A stretch of 64,000 nucleotides of DNA from Pseudomonadota bacterium (GTDB lineage: Bacteria > SAR324 > NAC60-12), in assembly GCA_004213175.1 (NCBI GenBank), contig SHAT01000005.1, positions 1 to 64,000 of the forward strand, written 5' to 3'. How positions within the stretch are numbered: position 1 is the first letter of the stretch; the number at the start of each line of letters is the position of its first letter. A program made the translations under genes and the position numbers. The notes below the pieces were generated by a model that saw only the letters and a program-made list of their open reading frames with translations, was not told the DNA's origin and ran no database searches. Shown piece by piece: positions 31,024-39,427 of the stretch.

Positions 31024-31359
31024 ATGGAAGAAATTAATTTTGAAGATTTTCAACAGGTTAAAATCCTCACAGGAACTATTCTGGAGGTGGACCTTAATCC
31101 GAAGGCATCTAAGCCGGCTTATGTGTTACGCATAGATTTTGGTCAGCACGGGATAAAAACCAGTTCAGCGCAAATAACAAAAAATTATCAACCGGAAGAT
31201 TTAAAAGGTCTACAAATTTCGGCTGTTGTGAACTTTCCAGTAAAACGCATCGCCGGAGTTAAATCGGAGGTGCTGATACTGGGAGCCTATTCTGAAGATA
31301 ATGGGGTAGTTCTGCTGACTCCAACGGAATCTGTTGAGGATGGATCGTTGGTCGGTTGA
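31024..31359 (+). CDS. tRNA-binding domain protein, CsaA-like
   Basis: VKILTGTILEVDLNPKASKPAYVLRIDFGQHGIKTSSAQITKNY...GLQISAVVNFPVKRIAGVKSEVLILGA. Confidence 0.9.
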   Translation: MEEINFEDFQQVKILTGTILEVDLNPKASKPAYVLRIDFGQHGIKTSSAQITKNYQPEDLKGLQISAVVNFPVKRIAGVKSEVLILGAYSEDNGVVLLTPTESVEDGSLVG

Positions 31360-32282
31360 GTCTTTTTTAGCTTCATTGTTGAGTCATTCTGAATATTACT
31401 GATTAATGTGTCCTTGCTTTCCCAGAGCTCATTCAGACACTTCCTGACAGCTAATGATCCTCCTTTGCCCCTAATTGTTTCCAGTGACGGTACGTGTCCT
31501 TCTCCAAGCTTCAATGGTTCTATACGAACTACTATCCGAGGGACCCTGCCCTGCATCAAGTCAGTCAAATTTGGAGAAGAGTGGCCAGGATAAACCAGAG
31601 TTACGTTAAGTATTGCAGTCAGTTCGTCTCCTAAACTGCTCAAAACGGTGTGTATTCCACCAGCACGCGGCTTAAGTAAATGCTTGAAAGATGATTTAGT
31701 ATTATCGTGTTTTGTTTTTGTGAAACGTGTACCTTCTGGATAGTTCAAAATTGTTACGGGATGTCCCAGTAATTTTTCACAGGACTTCTTCGCTGTTTCT
31801 ATATCTTTACCGCGTAGTTCAGGAAACTTTATCAGGCTCTCTTTTGAATAACGTTTCATGGTCGGATATTCAAGCGCCCAAAGAGCTTGTCCCAAAAAAG
31901 GGACCCATACCAATTCCTGTTTAATGAAGAAACGCAAAAATGGAATCTTTTTGAAAAAAACACCTTGTGCGACTAGAATATCCAGTAGCGAAAGATGATT
32001 GCTGATGACAAGATATATTCCATCCGGACTTAAATTTTCCAAGCCATCAATATCCCACTCTATATGAAAAAATATTTTTAACAGGAAATTATTTGTTATG
32101 ATGAAACCACCTGCAATCCAGTATGAAATTCGTCCCCAAAAATTACGCCATGCACTGATCGGAATTAATAATTTTATGGGGGCACACAGGCTTACAAGAC
32201 TACCGTGAAATGCAGTGTTTAGTGTAATCAATATTATAAAAATAGGAGTCCGGATTATATTGGTCATAAGTAGTAGTAACAA
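31287..32282 (-). CDS. 1-acyl-sn-glycerol-3-phosphate acyltransferase family (YihG/PlsC-like)
   Basis: YLVISNHLSLLDILVAQ...YPTMKRYSKESL...VTILNYPEGTRFT. Confidence 0.88.
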   Translation of the reverse strand: MLLLLMTNIIRTPIFIILITLNTAFHGSLVSLCAPIKLLIPISAWRNFWGRISYWIAGGFIITNNFLLKIFFHIEWDIDGLENLSPDGIYLVISNHLSLLDILVAQGVFFKKIPFLRFFIKQELVWVPFLGQALWALEYPTMKRYSKESLIKFPELRGKDIETAKKSCEKLLGHPVTILNYPEGTRFTKTKHDNTKSSFKHLLKPRAGGIHTVLSSLGDELTAILNVTLVYPGHSSPNLTDLMQGRVPRIVVRIEPLKLGEGHVPSLETIRGKGGSLAVRKCLNELWESKDTLISNIQNDSTMKLKKTQPTNDPSSTDSVGVSRTTPLSSE

Positions 32283-32394
32283 AGCGTTAGCTAAATTATT
32301 TGAATGTCCACTTTATACAAAACTCAAAGCTGCTGAAACACTGTGATAATGACAGAATGTGTTAATTATTTCAAGTTGTTGAAATGAATCTAGA

Positions 32395-33900
32395 CTAAAG
32401 TGAGTTAGTATTTTTGCTTGCAAAGCGTTGGATATCCTGTATATCCATTGGGGGGAATAACCAGTAATCGGGAACATAACCTGAAGGTGAAACCGATTTT
32501 GCTTGGTGGTTAAGGTGAAGACGATGACTGAATGAAAGCATTATTCTTGAGTGCTTCAACTGGAAAATTGGGCCAGAAGTGTTCTTGGGAAAAGGACCAG
32601 TATTTGATCCAATTAGAACTCCCTGAGGGATCTGTTTTGTCAAAGCAGCCAAAAATTGACAGCCGTTTCCGCAATGCTGGTTGGCCAAGACAATCAAACG
32701 TGTATTCCACTTTGGGGAATTTCTGTTACCGTTGAAAATGAACTTGGTCTCTATCCATTTTTCGGCAATTCCTTTTTCTCTTAAATGCTTCCCAAGGGCC
32801 TTCAACTGAAGACTTTTTTGCTCAAGCTGATCCTGACCTATTAGTAAACGCATCGATGAATGATGTAGGTTCCACTGGACCCGGTTTAACAGTCCTTTTA
32901 TGATTGGAATTGTATGACGTTCCTTAACGATTACGTTTTTCCAATGGTTGCGGGTATAATGTTTCAACCATTTTTCAAAAAATGCAAAGCTCCCGTTTCT
33001 GTTACCTCTTACGTCAATAATAAGCGTAGAGGATTTTCTTAATTTTCGAGCTAATTTATGAAATTCTTTGACCGTTATTTCTTCAGAATTAGCATCCCTG
33101 TACCATCGTATATACGGCGTTCTTCCACTTATGTAATCATAAACAGGCGTTTCCGGTTGATTTAATTCTGCTTCCGGTATAAGCAGCGGTAATAGGATTT
33201 TTTGTTTTTCACCTGAATCATTTTCAAATATGCAATCAAGCGGCTCAAGTTGATGATTAGCTTGTTGCCCCATCATAAAAATTTCTTCAGACTGTCTCAG
33301 TGGTAAAATGGGAAAAAAAATCTCCTGTTGAGTTTTACAACCGACGTACCAGTGGTTTACTATCTTTTTATAAAAATTCATGGTTGGTAAGACTCTGAAA
33401 CGCCCGTTATCATGAGCCAGGCGTATACCAGAAAAAAAAGCAACTTTAGGTTCAACACGAAGAACATAATGTCGATTTTTTATAAAAAGATCGGTTCTTA
33501 AATTACCGTCATTAGTGAATTCCAAAGACTTTATCAATTTTTTTTGAAAATGATGCGTCAGAATAGGATTTTTGTTTTTTGATAATTGATCCAACAAACT
33601 TTGGATTGCAGATTCCCATTTTACTCCAGACTTTTCAATGATTGGGGAACGTACATAGTTCTCTCGCAGCAAGCTTTCTACCTGTAAAATGTCTGCATGC
33701 ATTAGATCTTTTGAAAGAAACAAGGGACCGTTCCCGGAAAAATCGAGGTTTGGGATTGTCTCGGTACCTTGAGAATTTACAACGTAGAATAATAAAAAGA
33801 TAGACGTAATGCTAAAAGTTTTTGCAATTTGTTGAAACTCAGAAATACGGAATTTCTCAACTATTTTATAAAACAACTTAAATGCCTGTAAATATTTCAT
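32395..33900 (-). CDS. S41 (C-terminal processing) protease-like protein, atypical active site
   Basis: STLIIDVRGNRNGSFAFFEKWL...RLIVLANQHCGNGCQFLAALTKQIPQGVLIGSNTG...SPSGYVPDYWLFP; ORF opens at 33954, likely Met 33900. Confidence 0.6.
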   Translation of the reverse strand: MKYLQAFKLFYKIVEKFRISEFQQIAKTFSITSIFLLFYVVNSQGTETIPNLDFSGNGPLFLSKDLMHADILQVESLLRENYVRSPIIEKSGVKWESAIQSLLDQLSKNKNPILTHHFQKKLIKSLEFTNDGNLRTDLFIKNRHYVLRVEPKVAFFSGIRLAHDNGRFRVLPTMNFYKKIVNHWYVGCKTQQEIFFPILPLRQSEEIFMMGQQANHQLEPLDCIFENDSGEKQKILLPLLIPEAELNQPETPVYDYISGRTPYIRWYRDANSEEITVKEFHKLARKLRKSSTLIIDVRGNRNGSFAFFEKWLKHYTRNHWKNVIVKERHTIPIIKGLLNRVQWNLHHSSMRLLIGQDQLEQKSLQLKALGKHLREKGIAEKWIETKFIFNGNRNSPKWNTRLIVLANQHCGNGCQFLAALTKQIPQGVLIGSNTGPFPKNTSGPIFQLKHSRIMLSFSHRLHLNHQAKSVSPSGYVPDYWLFPPMDIQDIQRFASKNTNSL

Positions 33901-34693
33901 TTTGATCAATTTTAAGGTAATCACTAAACAAATCCATCCATTCTTTAAAATCAAGTGTCTCCGGACGACGAAGACTAAAACTTTCGCGCAGAGAATCCCC
34001 GCGATTTTGATACCATTCTGGAAAATGCTGGCGTATCCCGTTCATCAGAGTTTTTCTTCGCTGTTGAAACAACAGCTGACTCCACTTGAGGAAATGTTTT
34101 TCATTTTCAGGAGTGAGCCCGGAAGTACGAGGTAAAAGTTGTATTAACGCAGAATCCACCTTCGGAGCAGGTTTAAAAGATTCAGGTGGTATATTTGCGA
34201 TAATTGTACGCTCAAATCCCAATGCTCCTACCAGAGACAAGGGGCCATAAACTTTTCCGGATTCAGGAGTTGCACAAATTCTTTCTGCAACTTCCAATTG
34301 CACCATGAGTGTTAAAGATTGCCAAGCATTACGGAAGGGTAGCATTTTTAGGATCAGTGGAGTTGTAATATTGTATGGCAAATTTGCTACCACTTTTGCA
34401 GGTGCAGGAATTAATCCAGAAAATTCTTCCGGACTCAGTTCCATGGCGTCCATTTCAAGCAGCGTGAATTTTTTTTCACTTTTGAAACGTTTTCTTAACA
34501 TTATACACAATTCGGGGTCTATTTCTATGGCAGTGACTTCTGAGTTGCACTCTAGCAAAGCGGTAGTTAAGATGCCGAGGCCAGGACCAATTTCCAAGAT
34601 TGAATCACTATTTTTAACATCTGCAGCCAGAACTATTGAATCAACCACTTCCTGTTGAATTAAAAAATTTTGACCCCACTTTTTTTTTGCCAT
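33878..34693 (-). CDS. rsmA: 16S rRNA (adenine(1518)-N(6)/adenine(1519)-N(6))-dimethyltransferase
   Basis: MAKKKWGQNFLIQQEVVDSIV...ILEIGPGLGILTTALL...VVANLPYNITTPLI...RRKTLMNGIR. Confidence 0.96.
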   Translation of the reverse strand: MAKKKWGQNFLIQQEVVDSIVLAADVKNSDSILEIGPGLGILTTALLECNSEVTAIEIDPELCIMLRKRFKSEKKFTLLEMDAMELSPEEFSGLIPAPAKVVANLPYNITTPLILKMLPFRNAWQSLTLMVQLEVAERICATPESGKVYGPLSLVGALGFERTIIANIPPESFKPAPKVDSALIQLLPRTSGLTPENEKHFLKWSQLLFQQRRKTLMNGIRQHFPEWYQNRGDSLRESFSLRRPETLDFKEWMDLFSDYLKIDQNEIFTGI

Positions 34694-34935
34694 TAGTCCT
34701 TCATGTTGGATGAATTTTGTATAATACAGAAAAGACGTTTGTTTAGGAAAATTAGTTTAAATATTGTTATTTTTTACAGAATTATTTTTCACTTAAAGCA
34801 TAGTTGTATTTTAAAAGAGTGTTTCGATAAAAGCAAACCTCTGTTTCTTAGATTACTTTTTAAAAAAATGTTTGACTTATTGATCAGATTGAAATATTTT
34901 CAAGTAGGCATTTAAAATTATATTTATCTCCGATT

Positions 34936-35027
34936 CGTTGAAACCTAAGGGATCAACTATGGTTTGGCGAACGATAGGGCTGATAGGGAAACTGATCTGC
35001 CTCCCGAGTTTGGAAAGGAGAAACTCC
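34936..35027 (+). promoter_or_regulatory. candidate structured cis-regulatory leader of moaA
   Basis: CGTT-g-AAACC/GGTTT-ggcg-AACG stem (34936-34973); GATCA/TGATC pair; GAGTTT-GGAAAGGAG-AAACTC hairpin with the RBS in its loop, and alternative GGAG-AAA-CTCC pairing. Confidence 0.45.
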
Positions 35028-35975
35028 ATGATTGACCTGCACGGTCGAAATATTAATAAACTCCGTATATCCCTGACTGAGGTCTGCAATATGGCCTGCA
35101 CATACTGCGTTACCAGTTTGAGTGATCATAAGCGTGTGCCTGATGAATTAAAAACAGAGCAGATGTTAAGATTAGTCCGGATGCTGAAGGATTATGCTGG
35201 AATAGAAAAAGTACGTCTAACTGGAGGTGAACCTTTACTGTATCCAAACCTGATCACGATTGTTTCCGGTATTCATGAAATGGGAATCACTAGCATAGGT
35301 ATGACAACAAACGGTCAACTACTCGCCAGAAAAGCAAAAGATCTCGCTGAAGCAGGACTAAAAAATGTTAATTTTAGTTTGGACTCACTTGATCCTGAAA
35401 ATTTTAAAAGGATGGGACGTGTTGGAAAACTTCATAAAACCCTTGAAGGTATTGATGCATGTTTAAAATATGGATTGAGTGTCAAAGTCAACATGGTGGT
35501 AATGAAGGGTGAGAACGATGATGAAATTGTTAAAATGCTTGAATATGGTGTAGTACATGGAGTCGAGATACGTTATCTTGAACTAATGGGTATGGGGCCT
35601 CTACACAAGAATGGTGATCAAAAATTGGTGAGTATGGAGGAAATACTTGAACAAATTTCTGCCAAGTATGATGTTCAACTTGTTTCATCAGAATCAGACT
35701 CAACTTCGATTAGATACTGGGTTCCGGGTGGTTATTTTGGAATTATTCCTAATAATAGCGCTCCATTCTGTTCTACCTGTTCACGTTTACGTTTAACTTC
35801 CAATGGACAGTTAATTGGTTGCTTAAGTAATCCCTCAAGAGTCTCAGTTAGTCATTTATTAGAGCAAAATGATCCTGAAGATGCACTGCAAAAACTTGTG
35901 AAAAAATCGATTTCCTACAAACAAGATGTAACTTTCACCGGTTCTTCTCTTGTCATGTCAAAGGTAGGTGGTTAG
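35028..35975 (+). CDS. moaA: GTP 3',8-cyclase MoaA-like radical SAM protein
   Basis: HGRNINKLRISLTEVCNMACTYC; KVRLTGGEPLLYPNL; C-terminal CSTCSRLRLTSNGQLIGCLSNP. Confidence 0.9.
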   Translation: MIDLHGRNINKLRISLTEVCNMACTYCVTSLSDHKRVPDELKTEQMLRLVRMLKDYAGIEKVRLTGGEPLLYPNLITIVSGIHEMGITSIGMTTNGQLLARKAKDLAEAGLKNVNFSLDSLDPENFKRMGRVGKLHKTLEGIDACLKYGLSVKVNMVVMKGENDDEIVKMLEYGVVHGVEIRYLELMGMGPLHKNGDQKLVSMEEILEQISAKYDVQLVSSESDSTSIRYWVPGGYFGIIPNNSAPFCSTCSRLRLTSNGQLIGCLSNPSRVSVSHLLEQNDPEDALQKLVKKSISYKQDVTFTGSSLVMSKVGG

Positions 35976-36109
35976 CCTACTTATATGTAAGGTAGAGTAA
36001 CACTTGCGTTTTATCCCTGCTTCCTGTAAAAAACTATAATCCTTTTAGAGCGAAACTATAGTTGGACACAACAAAGTTTTGAACCACATTTTTTTAAGAA
36101 GCTATCTCT

Positions 36110-37693
36110 ATGCGAGCATATTTTTTACTAACCACGGTTGCCATTCTTGGCATAAATGTGGTTTCTTTCTTTTATCTCCCGGAAGTTCTCTGGTCAATGG
36201 TCGTTTTTGGACCGCTTATTTTGCTAGGATTGTATGATATCACGCAAAAATCTCACTCTATCCTGAGAAATTTTCCTGTATTAGGGCATATGCGTTTTCT
36301 GCTTGAGGAAATTCGTCCAGAAATTTACCAGTATTTTGTGGAGTCAGATACGAGTGGGCGTCCTTTCAGTAGGGAACAGCGAACTGTTGTCTATTCACGT
36401 GCTAAAAATACAAGGGACACGATCCCTTTTGGTACTGTAGAAGAGGTATATGAGACTGGATACGAATGGGTCAACCACTCACTCAGCCCAAAGAAAATGG
36501 AGCATGGAGATGTACGGGTAATGATTGGTGGACCTGAATGCAAACAGCCATATTCTTCCAGCATCCTCAATATCTCCGCAATGAGTTTTGGTGCATTGAG
36601 TAAAAATGCCATTATAGCTCTTAATCAAGGTGCTAAAATGGGAAGTTTTTCCCACAACACTGGAGAAGGAGGAGTAAGTCCCTATCATCTCCAGGGAGGT
36701 GATTTGGTTTGGCAGGTTGGAACAGGTTATTTTGGTTGCCGTGATAAAGAGGGTAAATTTTGTTCTGACAGATTTACTGATAATTCGTCCAGAGAACAAA
36801 TAAAGATGATTGAAATAAAGCTCTCTCAAGGCGCAAAACCAGGACATGGTGGAATCTTACCTGCAGCTAAACTCACAGAGGAAATTGCAAAAATTCGCGA
36901 AGTGCCTATGGGGCTTGATGTTGACTCTCCGCCAGGTCACTCTGCATTTTCTAACCCTCTTGAACTGATGGAATTCATCTCTAAGTTACGTGAACTTTCC
37001 GGAGGGAAACCTATTGGTTTTAAGCTATGTGTTGGAAAACGCAGGGAATTTATCGCGATATGTAAAGCAATGCAAGAAACCGGAATATTACCGGATTTTA
37101 TTAATGTAGACGGCGGGGAAGGAGGAACCGGTGCTGCTCCTATGGAATTTTCAAATCACATCGGAACTCCGCTGGTCGAGGGTTTGATTTTTGTGCATAA
37201 CGTTTTGGTTGGATATGACTTACGGGAAAAAATTAAGGTTATAAGCAGTGGTAAAATGACATCTGGATTTGGACTGGTAAAACGTCTTGCTTTAGGAGCA
37301 GACATTTGCAATTCGGCAAGAGCTATGATGATGGCACTAGGATGCATTCAGGCTAGAAAATGTAACTCGAACGTCTGCCCGGTAGGAGTCGCTACACAAG
37401 ATAAAAGTTTATATCAAGCGCTTGTTCCTGAAGACAAGAGTAGACGAGTTAATAATTATCATAAAAATACTGTTGACAGTGCCTGCCAAATAATGGGGGC
37501 AATGGGATTGGGAAGCGCTACAGAATTAAGGCCATGGCACTTGATGCGTCGAATTGAGGCTTACGAAATCAGAAACTTTTCAGAAATATACGAATATATC
37601 GAAGCGGGATCTTTGCTACAAAAAAACAAACCTGAAAGTTATGCTCGAGCCTGTGATGCAGCGCGTTCTGATAGTTTTACTGCTATAAATTAA
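36110..37693 (+). CDS. FMN-binding glutamate synthase family protein (GltB2-like)
   Basis: NISAMSFGALSKNAIIALNQGAKMGSFSHNTGEGGVSPYHL; GGEGGTGAAPMEFSNHIGTPL; CIQARKCNSNVCPVGVATQD. Confidence 0.93.
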   Translation: MRAYFLLTTVAILGINVVSFFYLPEVLWSMVVFGPLILLGLYDITQKSHSILRNFPVLGHMRFLLEEIRPEIYQYFVESDTSGRPFSREQRTVVYSRAKNTRDTIPFGTVEEVYETGYEWVNHSLSPKKMEHGDVRVMIGGPECKQPYSSSILNISAMSFGALSKNAIIALNQGAKMGSFSHNTGEGGVSPYHLQGGDLVWQVGTGYFGCRDKEGKFCSDRFTDNSSREQIKMIEIKLSQGAKPGHGGILPAAKLTEEIAKIREVPMGLDVDSPPGHSAFSNPLELMEFISKLRELSGGKPIGFKLCVGKRREFIAICKAMQETGILPDFINVDGGEGGTGAAPMEFSNHIGTPLVEGLIFVHNVLVGYDLREKIKVISSGKMTSGFGLVKRLALGADICNSARAMMMALGCIQARKCNSNVCPVGVATQDKSLYQALVPEDKSRRVNNYHKNTVDSACQIMGAMGLGSATELRPWHLMRRIEAYEIRNFSEIYEYIEAGSLLQKNKPESYARACDAARSDSFTAIN

Positions 37694-37759
37694 AGAAATT
37701 AATTCAGGAACAATTTTTAAAGAATATCCTGAACCTATAACTGATAACTGAAAAATATT

Positions 37760-39403
37760 ATGAAATCATCTGATTTATTTATCAAGGTACTTGAGGAAGA
37801 AGGGGTTGAATATATTTTTGGTGTTCCAGGTGAAGAAAATCTGGATTTCCTCAATTCACTAAAAGACTCATCAATCAAACTGATCTTGACACGACACGAA
37901 CAAGCTGCAGGATTTATGGCTGCTACCTACGGACGTCTAACTGGTATGACAGGAGTATGTCTATCGACTCTTGGGCCTGGAGCCACGAATCTTGTAACAG
38001 CTGCCGCATATGCTCAACTTGCTGCTATGCCGATGGTTATGATTACAGGTCAAAAACCGATTAAGCATAGTAAGCAGGGTAGGTTCCAAATTTTGGATGT
38101 GGTTGAAATGATGAAACCATTAACAAAATACACTCATTCGATTGTGAGCGGTAATAACATTCCCTCGCGAGTAAGAGAAGCCTTCCGGATTTCTCAGGAA
38201 GAACGCCCCGGAGCGGCGCATTTGGAACTGCCGGAAGATGTTGCCGGAGAGGACGTTAGTGAGACTCAGCCTTTACCGCGTAGCCGTGCGCGTCGTCCAA
38301 TTGCAGAAGGGAAGGCAGTCAAGCAAGCAGTGGAAATGATTGAGAAAGCAAAAAGTCCGTTGCTTTTAATTGGGGCAGGATCCAACCGTAAGATGCCCGC
38401 CCGTATGCTGCGCTCCTTTGTGGATAAAACTAATATTCCGTTTATCAGCACGCAAATGGGAAAAGGAGTCCTTGACGAACGAGATCCTTTGTTTCTTGGA
38501 AATGCAGCACTTTCAGCTAATGATTTCCTGCATCGAGCTATTGCGAATGCGGATTTAATTATCAATGTTGGTCACGATGATATTGAAAAACCTCCATTCA
38601 TTATGGAAAGTGATTCATTTGAGGTAATTCATATTAACTTCTCATCAGCTGAAGTTGATCCTGTTTATTTTCCTCAACTTGAAGTTATTGGTGACATTTC
38701 TAACAGTATTTGGCAAATAAAAGAGAGAATTCTTCCGCAGGGTTCGTGGGACTTTAGTTATGCCTTAAAGGTCAAAAAAGCAGTAGATGCACACCTTCTC
38801 GAAGGAGCAGACGACCCGCGATTCCCGATGCTGCCTCAACGTTTTGTGGCTGATGTAAGGGAGGCAATGCCCTCTAATGGTATAATCGCTCTCGACAATG
38901 GTGTTTATAAAATATGGTTTGCTCGTAACTATAAAGCTTACGAACCTAACACAGTTTTGCTTGACAACGCTTTGGCCACTATGGGCGCAGGCCTACCTTC
39001 GGCTATGGGTGCGCATATGGTTCATCCGGATCGCAAAGTAATGGCGATTTGCGGAGATGGTGGCTTCATGATGAACGCGCAGGAACTTGAAACTGCGGTC
39101 CGCCTTAAAATGAATTTAATCTGCCTAATTTTACGTGATAATTCATATGGTATGATCCGATGGAAGCAGGCAAACTTAGGCTTTAAGGATTTTGGCCTGG
39201 AATACGACAATCCTGATTTTGTTAATTTTGCGAAATGTCACGGAGCACACGGATATCGAGTGGAAAAAACTGAAGAATTTGTTCCACTATTGAAAAAATG
39301 TCATGATATACCCGGAGTTCATGTGGTTGAACTACCAGTGGATTATTCCGAAAATGATCGAATTCTTAATCACGAAATTAAAGAAAGAAGTCAAAAAATT
39401 TGA
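37760..39403 (+). CDS. acetolactate synthase large subunit-type ThDP enzyme
   Basis: GVEYIFGVPGEENLDFLNSL, TRHEQAAGFMAATYGRLTG, GPGATNLVTAAAYAQ, GDGGFMMNAQELETAVR. Confidence 0.92.
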   Translation: MKSSDLFIKVLEEEGVEYIFGVPGEENLDFLNSLKDSSIKLILTRHEQAAGFMAATYGRLTGMTGVCLSTLGPGATNLVTAAAYAQLAAMPMVMITGQKPIKHSKQGRFQILDVVEMMKPLTKYTHSIVSGNNIPSRVREAFRISQEERPGAAHLELPEDVAGEDVSETQPLPRSRARRPIAEGKAVKQAVEMIEKAKSPLLLIGAGSNRKMPARMLRSFVDKTNIPFISTQMGKGVLDERDPLFLGNAALSANDFLHRAIANADLIINVGHDDIEKPPFIMESDSFEVIHINFSSAEVDPVYFPQLEVIGDISNSIWQIKERILPQGSWDFSYALKVKKAVDAHLLEGADDPRFPMLPQRFVADVREAMPSNGIIALDNGVYKIWFARNYKAYEPNTVLLDNALATMGAGLPSAMGAHMVHPDRKVMAICGDGGFMMNAQELETAVRLKMNLICLILRDNSYGMIRWKQANLGFKDFGLEYDNPDFVNFAKCHGAHGYRVEKTEEFVPLLKKCHDIPGVHVVELPVDYSENDRILNHEIKERSQKI

Positions 39404-39427
39404 AGGGATTGAGAGGGAACATTCTGA

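Noticed and set aside
34703-34915. 70-aa ORF in the ksgA-moaA divergent gap
   Set aside because: AT-rich promoter region, composition looks like translated noncoding DNA, and no convincing RBS.
36031-36068. AACTATA/TATAGTT inverted repeat between moaA and the GOGAT gene
   Set aside because: 7 bp, AT-rich, no T-run; expected by chance at this base composition.
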